This document shows, piece by piece, positions 50,568-60,183 of a DNA stretch of 64,000 nucleotides; position 1 is the stretch's first letter; every line of letters starts with the position of its first letter. Source of the DNA: WTGJ01 sp965237765 (GTDB lineage: Bacteria > Chloroflexota > Anaerolineae > Aggregatilineales > Phototrophicaceae); the NCBI GenBank assembly GCA_965237765.1, contig OZ250157.1, positions 2,294,001-2,358,000 on the forward strand, in the 5' to 3' direction. A model generated the notes under the pieces. It was given only the letters and a program-made list of their open reading frames with translations, had not been told where the DNA came from and ran no database searches. Made by a program: the position numbers and the translations under genes.

Positions 50568-53500
50568 TCAGTTTTGTTTGGGGCGGCGAAAGTTGAAACG
50601 TCGCGCGAAGAAAACGTGCGCCGGATTGAAGAGCATATAGGCAACCGGCACCACGATCAACGTGAGGATGGTGCTACCCAGCACGCCGCCAATCACCACC
50701 GTGCCCATTTCTGAAGCGACGATGGCCCCTTCCGAGAGGCCGATCGCCAATGGCAACAGGGCGATGATGGTAGCGAGCGAAGTCATGAGGATCGGACGCA
50801 GGCGGCGCTCACCGGCTTCTAGCAATGCTTCGCGCGTCTCCATACCTCGTTGACGACGGTTGGTCTGGACGCGGTCGATGAGCACCACAGCGTTGGTGAT
50901 GACGATGCCGATGAGCATCAGCAAGCCGATGAGCGCAGAGATCCCCAACACGCGATTGGTAACCGTGAGGGCGATGGCCGCGCCGACTGGGGCGACGATG
51001 ACGCTGAAGATGATGACCAGCCAGTACACTGGTGAGCCAAAGGTAAAGATGAGGATGACGATGACGAGGATAAGCGCTAGCACCATCGAGCGCCCGACAC
51101 TGATGAAGCCCTCGGTCTGCACCTCGCTATTGAAGCCCTGGCTGGCGCTAATTTGATCATCGGGCGGCAGGTCGGCGTTGATAGCCAGCAGTAGCGGCAG
51201 GCTCTCGATTTCCTGGATGGCCTGCGCGGTAACGCCAATGGAATTTTCTGTTTCCAGTTCACCGCTGAAGAGCAGGGCAGTGCGACGGTTGATGCGTATG
51301 TAGGTCGCTCGCTCGGCGGCACCAACCTCGCCAGTCGCGATATTGCTGCTGATATTGACGAGGCCTTCGATACCGGACAGGGTTTGGATGACACAAGCAT
51401 TGAGACGCTGCAACTGAGCAGAGTTGCCACTCAGGATCATTTCGAAACCGCCCACCTCCGCAAGAGCGGAAGCGGCGGACACGATGATGCTGGTAGAATC
51501 GCCACCACTCGTTGGTGAGGCCTCAGTGCCTTGGGCCAGTGCAGGGTCGCAATGGTCGATGTTAACGACGGTATCCTCCTCCGCAGAATCGCCGGCGAAG
51601 ATCATGCCCGCTTCTTCACGCAATATCTCGATCCAACGCTCCAGCGACTCTTGCGAGCGCAGGGTGAGGGTTAAGTTTGCGCTATTTTCGCTCACGTTGC
51701 CGGTGTCGAGAAGACTTGCGTTGCCACCTACGCTGCCGACTTCGGAAAGGATCTCACGCACCTCGCTTGTTTCGGTGGGCCCTGTTTCTTCCCACCCGTC
51801 GTTTTCTCGAATGAATGATTCCAGGCGCGCGACCTTCTCGTTTGTCTCGAGTATGGAGGTATCGCCAGGTAATTGGACAGTTACTGAAATCTGCGGTTCA
51901 CCCAGACTGGGCAGGAAGGCAAAGGGCCGCATGCCGAAGAGTGCAAAGCCGATCATCATAGAAATCAGCGCACCGACAATGACAAAACCGACATTGCGCC
52001 AGCGCGCTAAGCTCCAGCGCAGGAAAGGCACGTAGACCTTCATTACCGCGCCGGCGATTGGTCCTACCTCTTCGCCGATGATGTCCTCCTCACGGATGAA
52101 GAGCGAAGCGAGCACCGGCACGACGACGATCGCCACGATGAAGGAAGCCAGCAAGGCATAAGTAACAGCGATGCCGAAGGGCAGGAAAAACTCGCTGATG
52201 AGCCCGCCAGTGAGGCCGAGCGGCAAGAAAACTACCACGGCGACGATGGTAGCGGTGAAGATGGCTGCGGATACGTCACGCGTGCCGGTGAGGATGGCTT
52301 CGTGCTTCGTCATCTTTGCCAATTGCATCTGGCGAAAGATGTTTTCCAGCACGACGATGGAATCGTCCACCACGCGGCCAATAGCCACTGTGAGGCCGGA
52401 TAACACCATGATATTCAGGGTTACGTCTCGCGGGAAAAGCTTCAAAATAAAGGAGATGATGGGGCCTGAACCGAGTGGCCCCAATAGACGATGCACAAAG
52501 CCCGGCAGGTAGTGCAGCATCGCCAGCGCGGCCATCAATGATAGTGGGATGCTGATGGTAGTAACCAGGGTGCTGCGCCAGGCAGGGAGTGGTAATTCGC
52601 CCGGCAGAATGAGCACCACCAGGCTGGCGAGCGCGCCGACGATGAGCAAGACGCGCAACACGATGTCGCTCTGGTTGAAGGCCTCTAACAGATCGCCATC
52701 AGCCGCGCCTAGATTCCCGAGGGTTACCGCAGCCAAACCCAGCGAAAAAAGGAAGAACATGATGAAGCCAGCGACGCGGCGTGGGCTGCGCGGCCACCGG
52801 CCATCACTCAAGAAAAGCAAGATGATGACGATGGTGAATACCGCGCCAAGCGTGCCTTCGCGCGCGACACCCGAAATGGATTCCTCTATGAAGCTGGCTT
52901 GCTCGCTGACAACATCGATGACCAAGAAGGGATATTCTGCCTGGATTTTGCTCAATTCCGCTTCGATAGCGTGATAGGATTGGACACTGTTGGCGTCGCT
53001 CGTCTTGAGGAGGGAGAGCAGCAGGCTGGGCTGCAAGTTCGCGCGCGTGATGCTGGCTCGGGGGCTGACGTCAACTTTTTCGGAACGTTCTGTAACACTC
53101 GGCGCGAGCGACTCGAGCTGCGTGAGGACGGGTGCTGACAATAGGCGTAAGGCCTTGGAGCTGAGATCAGGTAGGAATCCCTCATCCGCGGCGGTCAGGT
53201 AAGCCAGCGCTGCGTAGCTGAAGTTGCCGAAGATCCCAGGCGCGATCGATAGTCCCCGTTGCGAGAGAAATAGGCTGTTCATGAAGGCGGCTGGGCTGCC
53301 AAGTACATCCTGAAAGCGAATGAAGTCGTCAGCCGTATCCAGTTCGATGCCGTAGAAATTGGCGAGCACCTCCCACTCAACATTGATTGGTGGCCCTTCT
53401 GCGATGATCGCTTCGGCGTCAGCATTGGCGGCGCGCCAGCTTTCGAGGGCGGTCGGAGCGCCGTCGACGATCGCTTGCAATTCAACTTGCAAATCGGTGG

Positions 53501-55670
53501 TCAGGGTGTTCTCGGTAAGTTTGGGCAAGAGCGTCGTAAGGCTTTCCCGCGAGAGACCGCGCCAGATTTCGGCAGTGAGCGTGGCGAGGAATTCCTTGTC
53601 ACGAAGAGCGAGCGTGCGCAGCGCCAATGGCGACAGATCATCGAGCAAGCGTGTGACGACGACATCGTAATCAGCTTCGGCCACGTGGGCGGCGATCGCG
53701 TTAAGGGCGGCGGCGGGTGTCTCGGCGAAAAGGGTGAGCGCGTCGGTGGTAACGGCGCTATCGGCATAATCGGTGAATAGCGTCTCCCAGCTACTGCCGC
53801 CCAGCGGTGGTGCAAAACCGGGGAGATCCAGCTCGAGCAACGAATCCGGCAACTGGGCGTAGACATCAGATGTGAGGTTGGGGATGAAGGTTGGGTCGGC
53901 CCCTGTGAGCCAGGTTAGCGTTTCGGCGTCAATACAGGTAATTAGCACGCCGGTGCCGGCGGTTGTGAGAGCTGCCGTCTGACTGGGGGATAGTTGGTTT
54001 TTCACGCTGCAAGCAGCTATGGCAGAAAATAGTGCGCCCAGATCGAGCTCCACATCCTCGCCCGCACCTGGGGCGTTCGCGAAATCTACGCCGGCCAGCT
54101 GAGCCATTGTATTCAGGAATTCAGCGGCGGTAAGCTGCGTGATGCCAAAGGCCGCGCCCAGTTCTGGCGGCAAGGCGATATTGAGCAAGTCGTCCGCTGT
54201 GTCCAATTCCAGTCCGAAGGCGGCGCTCAGCGCTGGGTAAATGGCTGGAAGTTCAGGGCCTTCTTCACCGATTATCGTTTCGCGTGGTGGCGGAGGCATA
54301 GGGGCGGAGGTGGGCTCTTCGCTACTGGGCAGCTCGACCGCACCAGAGATACTGAAAATGGCGACGGGAAAATCGTCTAAGCTGAAAGCGAGAATTGTCG
54401 GCAGGGTAACGCGCCAGGAATTCGGCAAATCGGCAGGCGCCGGCTCACCCTGGCGCCCGAATAGATCCGCGCCCAGGTCCTTGAGCGCGAACAGACGGCG
54501 GACGCGCGCGTCTTCCGGCTGGCGAATCTCCTCGGGCAATTCGGCGAAGAGATCCGCAGGGAGGGCCAGCAGCTGCTCCTCATCGAAGGCGGTGGCGAAA
54601 CTGGAGTCGATCGCCAGCATACGCGCCACAATTTCGGCATCCAGGTCGTCAGTTTGGCCGAGCGGGCCGCGCAGTTGTCCGTTGTTGGCGAGATCGTTAA
54701 GCAGGCTGCCGAGCGAATTACCGAAGCTCACGATTTCCAGCAGGTCGTCGGCTGTGCGGAAGCGCGTTTCCGCGGCCGTCTGCCAGCTAATCGGCAGGGC
54801 GGGAGCGAGCGCGGGCGCATCTGTGTTTTCCGCGGCCAACGATTCCGCCAGCGCCTGATTCAGATTCCCGCTGATTCCCGCTTTGCGCGCGATGACTTCC
54901 CAGGCTTCAGCATCCAGTTGCAAGAGCAGGCTGCTCGTCACGCCGTCGCCATCGCCCGATTCGCCAGTTTCACCCTGGAGTCGCGCGATCGACTCACCGC
55001 CGCTGAAAGAGACATCGGCCACGCCTTCCAATTCGAGTAAGTTGGGTACGATTTGCTGTATGACGAAACGCTCTAACGAGGAGGCGCTATCCTCCACCGA
55101 GCTGGATTGCGCGGCGAAGAGTGGCAACGCCGCGGCGATTGCTTCATCGGAGAGCACTGCCCATGTTGCCGGCGCTAATTCGAGTAAGAGCGCGGGGTCA
55201 GTTGCAGCCAAATAGCGCAGTGTCGCGCCGTCCAAATCGTTGAGCAGGCGTGCGCCAAACACGGTGCTGCTTTCGCCGGCGGGCGGCTTCAATTGGCGAA
55301 TGGGCAACCAGATGCGATCGATCGCGGCATTAATTTGCGCATTTAGATTAGTGCGGTCGACACCGAATTCATTGGCTAAGTTTAGGAATACAAGGCCCGG
55401 ACTCGTATACGATTCGAGGTTGACGATATCGCCGATTTTCGCAAACTCTGCCTCCAACGGTAAGGTATAGAGATTTAGCGCCTGTGTGCTGTTCATGCCG
55501 CCAGCGAGCGCGAACACAAAGCTGGCGGGAAATTCGACCGGTGGCAAAAGCTCCTGGTTCATGCGCGACCAGGCCTGCCCTCCCAGGACCATGACTGCTG
55601 CTGAAAGAGCGATAACTAGCCAACGGAAACGCAAGGAGAGCGTTGTCAGGAAATTGAAGAAAGTCCGCAT
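50568..55670 (-). CDS. RND-family transporter (AcrB/MMPL-like) with a giant periplasmic insert
   Basis: 1700 residues against about 1030 for AcrB-type pumps. A first helix (residues 14-34, LSLRFRWLVIALSAAVMVL) is followed by a loop of about 900 residues before TM2 (near 940), where the usual loop is about 300. After that the normal RND order returns: helices 2-6 with GRVVDDSIVVLENIFRQM (second RND signature, Asp pair), a second periplasmic half with ERATYIRINRRTALLFSG and the C-terminal helix block. The extra region (about residues 235-870) contains repeat units described separately. Operon partner of two ABC exporter genes. Cargo unknown. Confidence 0.87.
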   Translation of the reverse strand: MRTFFNFLTTLSLRFRWLVIALSAAVMVLGGQAWSRMNQELLPPVEFPASFVFALAGGMNSTQALNLYTLPLEAEFAKIGDIVNLESYTSPGLVFLNLANEFGVDRTNLNAQINAAIDRIWLPIRQLKPPAGESSTVFGARLLNDLDGATLRYLAATDPALLLELAPATWAVLSDEAIAAALPLFAAQSSSVEDSASSLERFVIQQIVPNLLELEGVADVSFSGGESIARLQGETGESGDGDGVTSSLLLQLDAEAWEVIARKAGISGNLNQALAESLAAENTDAPALAPALPISWQTAAETRFRTADDLLEIVSFGNSLGSLLNDLANNGQLRGPLGQTDDLDAEIVARMLAIDSSFATAFDEEQLLALPADLFAELPEEIRQPEDARVRRLFALKDLGADLFGRQGEPAPADLPNSWRVTLPTILAFSLDDFPVAIFSISGAVELPSSEEPTSAPMPPPPRETIIGEEGPELPAIYPALSAAFGLELDTADDLLNIALPPELGAAFGITQLTAAEFLNTMAQLAGVDFANAPGAGEDVELDLGALFSAIAACSVKNQLSPSQTAALTTAGTGVLITCIDAETLTWLTGADPTFIPNLTSDVYAQLPDSLLELDLPGFAPPLGGSSWETLFTDYADSAVTTDALTLFAETPAAALNAIAAHVAEADYDVVVTRLLDDLSPLALRTLALRDKEFLATLTAEIWRGLSRESLTTLLPKLTENTLTTDLQVELQAIVDGAPTALESWRAANADAEAIIAEGPPINVEWEVLANFYGIELDTADDFIRFQDVLGSPAAFMNSLFLSQRGLSIAPGIFGNFSYAALAYLTAADEGFLPDLSSKALRLLSAPVLTQLESLAPSVTERSEKVDVSPRASITRANLQPSLLLSLLKTSDANSVQSYHAIEAELSKIQAEYPFLVIDVVSEQASFIEESISGVAREGTLGAVFTIVIILLFLSDGRWPRSPRRVAGFIMFFLFSLGLAAVTLGNLGAADGDLLEAFNQSDIVLRVLLIVGALASLVVLILPGELPLPAWRSTLVTTISIPLSLMAALAMLHYLPGFVHRLLGPLGSGPIISFILKLFPRDVTLNIMVLSGLTVAIGRVVDDSIVVLENIFRQMQLAKMTKHEAILTGTRDVSAAIFTATIVAVVVFLPLGLTGGLISEFFLPFGIAVTYALLASFIVAIVVVPVLASLFIREEDIIGEEVGPIAGAVMKVYVPFLRWSLARWRNVGFVIVGALISMMIGFALFGMRPFAFLPSLGEPQISVTVQLPGDTSILETNEKVARLESFIRENDGWEETGPTETSEVREILSEVGSVGGNASLLDTGNVSENSANLTLTLRSQESLERWIEILREEAGMIFAGDSAEEDTVVNIDHCDPALAQGTEASPTSGGDSTSIIVSAASALAEVGGFEMILSGNSAQLQRLNACVIQTLSGIEGLVNISSNIATGEVGAAERATYIRINRRTALLFSGELETENSIGVTAQAIQEIESLPLLLAINADLPPDDQISASQGFNSEVQTEGFISVGRSMVLALILVIVILIFTFGSPVYWLVIIFSVIVAPVGAAIALTVTNRVLGISALIGLLMLIGIVITNAVVLIDRVQTNRRQRGMETREALLEAGERRLRPILMTSLATIIALLPLAIGLSEGAIVASEMGTVVIGGVLGSTILTLIVVPVAYMLFNPAHVFFARRFNFRRPKQN
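53095..55236 (-). repeat. Five ~42-residue repeats in the RND periplasmic loop
   Basis: Repeats begin TLRYLAATDPALLLELAP, EIVARMLAIDSSFATAFDE, TLTWLTGADPTFIPNLTSD, ALRTLALRDKEFLATLTAE and ALAYLTAADEGFLPDLSSK. Approximate positions are 55236-55108, 54650-54520, 53940-53815, 53642-53515 and 53225-53095. Some are led by an FGLELDTADDLL-type block (LELDTADDLLNI, IELDTADDFIRF). Conserved pattern is LxxLtaxDxxFlxxL, helical. Confidence 0.7.
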
Positions 55671-55676
55671 GGTGTA

Positions 55677-57452
55677 TTAGGCCTCCTGAAAATCAGTCAT
55701 GGTATAGAGGCGGCGGTAAATACCATCTCGTTCGATCAGTTCACGGTGCGTGCCGACTTCCATGATTTCCCCTGCCTCTAGCACGACGATCATGTCCGCG
55801 TTGGTAATGGTGCTGAGGCGGTGGGCGATCACGAAACTGGTGCGGTCGCGCAGGAGATGCGCCAGCCCGCGCTGGATGATCTTTTCCGTTTGGGTATCAA
55901 TATTGCTCGTGGCTTCGTCCAAAATCAAGATCCGCGGGTCGGCCAACAAGGCACGAGCGAGCGATAGCAACTGTTTTTGCCCGGTCGATATTGAGGCGCC
56001 GCCTTCGCGAATTTCCGTGTCGTAGCCGGCTGGCAATTTAGCGATGAAATCATGCGCGCCTATATCGCGCGCCGCCGCCTCAACCTCATCGTCGCGGGCG
56101 TTCAGGCGACCGTAGCGGATGTTATTGCGGATGCTGCCGGTAAAGAGATGTGTCTCTTGTAAGACGACGCCCAGTTGGCTGCGTAGGCTGTGTTGCGTGA
56201 CGTCGCGCAAATCGTGGCCATCGACAGTGATCCGTCCATCGCTCACGTCGTGAAAGCGCTGAATCAGCTTAATGATGGTCGATTTACCCGCACCCGTATG
56301 CCCTACCAATGCGACGGTGGTTTTGGCGGGGATGGTCAGCTCGATGTCATGCAAGATCGGCTCGCCTTCTTCCGCATAGAGGAAGGAGACGTCCTCAAAA
56401 TGAATTTCGCCGTGGATAGTGGGTAGGTCATAGGCGTCGGGTGCGTCCTGTACCTCCTGCTCACGATCGAGGAGCGCGAAGATCTTATTGCTGGCGGCCA
56501 TCACTGCCTGGAAGAGGTTGTAGCGCTGCGCCAACATGCGGATCGGGAAAAAGAACTGCTCAATATAAAACACGAATGTGAGCATGACACCGACCGTCAG
56601 CCGTTCATCCAAAATCAACGTGCCACCGACGGCGACGATCAACCCGAGCGCGACGCCTCCGACCAGCTCAATCGCCGAGAAAAAGATACTGGCGACGAGT
56701 GCGGCGTGCGTATTCGATTGGCGGTGTGCGAGGTTGATCTGCGTCAGGAAGCGCTGCTCGTTGAAATCTTCACGCGTGTAGGATTGCGTAACGCGGACAC
56801 CGTGGAAGGCTTCCGCCAGCTCGGCGTTGACATTGGCGTTGGTCTCGCGCACCAGCAAGTAGACTTTGCGCGCGTGGATGCGCCAGACGTTGGCAATGAG
56901 GCCTAGCGTCACAATCACCAGTATCGAGAGCAGGGCTAGCGGTAGGTTGATGGTGAGCATCACGATGATGATGCCGCCGAGGATGAGGATGTCGCGGAAC
57001 GTGCCAACGAGGGCGAAAGTGATGACCTCGCGCAACAAATTCACGTCGCTGATGACGCGGGCGATGATACGGCCGGTCTCGTAGGTGGCGAAGAAAGAGA
57101 TGGAAAGGCGCTGCAGTTGGGCGAAGAGGTTATCGCGCAGCACACGGATCACATCTTGGCCAGCGGTGGCCATGATGAGCATCTGCATGCGGAAGCCGAT
57201 GAAACCCAGGACTTGCGCCGCCATGAAGATCAGCACGCCGAGCGCCACGACGCGGAAATCTTTTTTACGGATGCCCTCGTCAACCGCGTAGCCGATAATC
57301 GGGGCAGCTGAGATGCTCGCGCCCACGCTCAATAGCATGAAAAGCACGGAGACGATGACGCGGCGCTTATGTGGCTGTAGATAACTGAGGAGACGGCGCG
57401 TTACGCCCCAATCCAACTGCTCGAAACCCTCGGCGCCACTGCGAAATCCCAT
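55677..57452 (-). CDS. ABC exporter half-transporter, catalytic-site subunit
   Basis: 591 residues: six-helix transmembrane domain followed by an ATPase domain. Walker A is GHTGAGKSTIIKL and Walker B LILDEATSNIDT with the catalytic Glu. The signature reads SISTGQKQL, a departure from LSGGQ. The switch is VIAHRLST with His. Start at 57452, four bases from the stop of the partner gene, and its stop is six bases from the RND start. Pairs with the upstream half-transporter (57456-59339) in a TM287/288- or BmrCD-like heterodimer. Confidence 0.9.
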   Translation of the reverse strand: MGFRSGAEGFEQLDWGVTRRLLSYLQPHKRRVIVSVLFMLLSVGASISAAPIIGYAVDEGIRKKDFRVVALGVLIFMAAQVLGFIGFRMQMLIMATAGQDVIRVLRDNLFAQLQRLSISFFATYETGRIIARVISDVNLLREVITFALVGTFRDILILGGIIIVMLTINLPLALLSILVIVTLGLIANVWRIHARKVYLLVRETNANVNAELAEAFHGVRVTQSYTREDFNEQRFLTQINLAHRQSNTHAALVASIFFSAIELVGGVALGLIVAVGGTLILDERLTVGVMLTFVFYIEQFFFPIRMLAQRYNLFQAVMAASNKIFALLDREQEVQDAPDAYDLPTIHGEIHFEDVSFLYAEEGEPILHDIELTIPAKTTVALVGHTGAGKSTIIKLIQRFHDVSDGRITVDGHDLRDVTQHSLRSQLGVVLQETHLFTGSIRNNIRYGRLNARDDEVEAAARDIGAHDFIAKLPAGYDTEIREGGASISTGQKQLLSLARALLADPRILILDEATSNIDTQTEKIIQRGLAHLLRDRTSFVIAHRLSTITNADMIVVLEAGEIMEVGTHRELIERDGIYRRLYTMTDFQEA

Positions 57453-57455
57453 AGT

Positions 57456-59339
57456 TTAGTGTCGGTTCAGCCGGTCGATGAGCTTTTGCAGCTCATTGGT
57501 GGCGCGCCTTTCGACGAGCTGCGGGCGGGCAGGGGCGAGCGCGGCGCGGGTGCGCTCTTGATCGGCGAGTTGCAGATCGTAGATTTCGCGGTAAAGACCA
57601 TCGAGGAGCAGCAGCTCAGCATGTGTGCCGCGCTCGACTATGTGCCCTTCGTCGAGCACGAGGATCTGGTCCGCGTTCATCACGGAAGAGAGGCGTTGCG
57701 CGATGATGAAGGTGGTGCGATTGTGCATCATTTTGCGCAGCGCGAGCTGGATGAGGACTTCGGTATGCGTATCCACGCTGCTCGTTGAATCATCGAGGAT
57801 GAGGATGCGCGGGTCAATTAGCAGGGCGCGGGCGATGGCGACGCGCTGGCGTTGACCGCCGGAGAGGGTTACGCCGCGCTCGCCAATTGTAGTCGCATAA
57901 CCGCGCGGTAATTTACTGATAAATTCGTGCGCGTTAGCGGCGCGGGAAACGGCTAGGATTTCTTCCTCGCTCGCTTTTGGGTGGCCGTAGGCGATGTTTT
58001 CAGCAATGGTGGCCGAAAAGAGCAATGATTCCTGCAAAACGACACCGATCTGGTTGCGAAGGCTGCGAAGATCGACCTCGCGGATATCGTAGCCGTCGAT
58101 GCAGATACGCCCTCCGCTGACATCGAAGTAACGCGGGATCAGGTTGACGACTGTTGTCTTCCCGGAACCGGTCGCGCCCAACAAAGCGATCGATTGCCCT
58201 GGTTCTGCCTCGAGCGAAATGTTGTGCAATGTCGGACTGTCGCCGTCGTCGAATTGAAAGCTGACGTTTTCAAAACGGACATGTCCTTCCAGACGTGGCA
58301 TCGGTTTCGCATGTGGTCGGTTGCGGATCTGGATGGGCGTATCCAAAATCTCAAAGGCACGCTGGCTGCTAGCGACGGCCTGCATAGTGAGCAGGATGAC
58401 GAAGCCAAGGAAGCGCAAGGGTTGCGCCAGCATCAGCACGTAAGCGTTGAAGGAAACCACCGTGCCGATTGTGACACTACCGATATCATTCAGCACCATC
58501 ACACCACCAAAGAAGAGCACCGAAGCTAAGGCCGCTGCGACCAGGAAAGCGCTCGCCGGGAAGAAGAAGGTCCATTGGCGAACGAGGTCCAGCTGTTCGT
58601 GATAAAGCAATTCGTTTTGCTCGGCGAAGAGGCACTTTTCATGTTCTTCGCGGGCATAGGCGCGCACTACGGCGGCGCCGAGGATGTTCTCCTGTAGGTG
58701 GTTGCTCAGTCGCTGGATGCGGTTCATGATGGTGTGCCAGCGCGGCGCTACGCGCGTGATGAACGAGCGCGAATAAAGCGTCAATGGGACGAGGGGCAAC
58801 ATCGCCATTAGGGTCAGTAAAGGGCTGGCCAATAACATTGCGGTTGTGATGCCGAGGAAAAGCAAGAGAGTATAAGCGCCATCCACGAGGCCGAACGCAA
58901 AATAGCGTTGGATTTCGTCGACGTCGCTAATGGCACGGGTGATGAGCGTGCCGGTCGGTGTCTTGTTGTGGTAAGCGAACGGCAAGCGCTGCACCCTGTC
59001 GTACACTTCGTTGCGGATGTCATAGGTGACATAATGCGAGAGGAGTTCGCCGAAATAGCGGAATAAGAAACCGGTACCGCCGCGCAAGAAGCCGAGGCCA
59101 CATATCAAGCCACCCGCGAGCAGCATGTAGCGATACCCTTCGTCGCCCAGGTTCGTGCCGTGATCGATGACAGCGCGCAGGATCAGCGGCAACGTGGCTT
59201 GTAGCAGCGCCGTACCCAACACGCTGAAGAATGCGATCAGTGCCCAGCGGCGGTAAGGGCGCAGGTAACTCATCATCCGCCGCCAGGATGTAAAGGCGTT
59301 GACATCTTTTATTGTAGGATTGACGCTGTTTTCGGTCAT
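57456..59339 (-). CDS. ABC exporter half-transporter, degenerate-site subunit
   Basis: 627 residues, same architecture as the neighbouring half-transporter, with canonical signature LSGGQRQRVAIARAL. Walker B reads LILDDSTSSVDT, so Asp replaces the catalytic Glu, and the switch reads IIAQRLSSV with Gln for His. The changes are complementary to those in the downstream partner: this subunit's Walker sites combine with the partner's STGQ to give the degenerate site, and the partner's Walker sites combine with this LSGGQ to give the working one. First gene of the operon, no clear promoter assigned. Confidence 0.9.
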   Translation of the reverse strand: MTENSVNPTIKDVNAFTSWRRMMSYLRPYRRWALIAFFSVLGTALLQATLPLILRAVIDHGTNLGDEGYRYMLLAGGLICGLGFLRGGTGFLFRYFGELLSHYVTYDIRNEVYDRVQRLPFAYHNKTPTGTLITRAISDVDEIQRYFAFGLVDGAYTLLLFLGITTAMLLASPLLTLMAMLPLVPLTLYSRSFITRVAPRWHTIMNRIQRLSNHLQENILGAAVVRAYAREEHEKCLFAEQNELLYHEQLDLVRQWTFFFPASAFLVAAALASVLFFGGVMVLNDIGSVTIGTVVSFNAYVLMLAQPLRFLGFVILLTMQAVASSQRAFEILDTPIQIRNRPHAKPMPRLEGHVRFENVSFQFDDGDSPTLHNISLEAEPGQSIALLGATGSGKTTVVNLIPRYFDVSGGRICIDGYDIREVDLRSLRNQIGVVLQESLLFSATIAENIAYGHPKASEEEILAVSRAANAHEFISKLPRGYATTIGERGVTLSGGQRQRVAIARALLIDPRILILDDSTSSVDTHTEVLIQLALRKMMHNRTTFIIAQRLSSVMNADQILVLDEGHIVERGTHAELLLLDGLYREIYDLQLADQERTRAALAPARPQLVERRATNELQKLIDRLNRH

Positions 59340-59385
59340 GACCCCTCAGCGCGGACACTCGCTATATTTACACAGATCGCACGAA

Positions 59386-60117
59386 TTAGGAAGAGAGCAA
59401 AAATAGACCAAGCAAGCCCAAAAGGATCAACATCAGCCGCTCAAAAGCGGCCGCATGGATGCGCCGCAAACCGAAATAGCCTAGCGCGAAGCCAAGCGGA
59501 ATGAGCGCAAAGACCCAGGCGATGGGCCGTATATCTTCGATCCTTAGCACACCTCCACCAAGATAGCCGGGGATTTTCAGTGCGTTTAGCAAAAAAAAGA
59601 AGAGCGTCGCCGTGCCGACGAAGATGCGCGGTTGCACATCGGGTTGCAGCAGCATGTAGGCGGTATAGGGTGCAGCGCCGGAATTGGCCAGCGCGGCGCC
59701 GAAAGCCGAACCCCAACCCGCCAGCGCTCCATGCCAGGGGCGCGGTCGATAGCGCAGATGATACGCTCGACTTCCGATGAGTTTGTATGCGATCATGAGC
59801 AGTGTGAAGGCGCCGATCACCCGACGTAATGAAGCATCGGGGATGGCGAGTAAGACCATTGTACCTGTGATGATCCCGAGCACGGCAGCGGGCAGCATCA
59901 AGCGCAGGTAACGAGCGGACCAACATCGCCAATACATGCGCAGCGCCAACATGTCGGCGAAGAGCAACATGGGCAGTACGATGCCCACCGCATCTGTCGA
60001 CGGCATGACGAGCGTCAACAGCGGCGCGGCCATCGAGCCAGGCACCGGCCCTCCCAACCCTCCCTTGGAGAGACCAATTAGCAACGCCGCCAGCGCCAAC
60101 ATCAACGTTACTTCCAT
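59386..60117 (-). CDS. TauE/SafE-family sulfite/anion exporter
   Basis: 243 residues, about eight helices, two TauE/SafE repeats. SKGGLGGPVPGSMAAPLLTL at the N-terminus and FGAALANSGAAPYTAYMLLQ in the second half are the paired family motifs. Such proteins move sulfite, sulfoacetate or other small organic anions. It is transcribed in the same direction as the pyrimidine genes but lies beyond their terminator. Substrate unknown. Confidence 0.85.
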   Translation of the reverse strand: MEVTLMLALAALLIGLSKGGLGGPVPGSMAAPLLTLVMPSTDAVGIVLPMLLFADMLALRMYWRCWSARYLRLMLPAAVLGIITGTMVLLAIPDASLRRVIGAFTLLMIAYKLIGSRAYHLRYRPRPWHGALAGWGSAFGAALANSGAAPYTAYMLLQPDVQPRIFVGTATLFFFLLNALKIPGYLGGGVLRIEDIRPIAWVFALIPLGFALGYFGLRRIHAAAFERLMLILLGLLGLFLLSS

Positions 60118-60136
60118 CAGCTGCTCGAGATGAAAA

Positions 60137-60161
60137 GAGCCGGGGGATTATCCCCCAGCTC
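60137..60161 (-). terminator. Intrinsic terminator of the pyrimidine operon
   Basis: On the minus strand GAGC-T-GGGGGA, TAA loop, TCCCCC-G-GCTC, then TTTTC, about 20 bases after the dihydropyrimidinase stop. Confidence 0.8.
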
Positions 60162-60183
60162 TATTTCTTGCAAGTTGCCGAAA

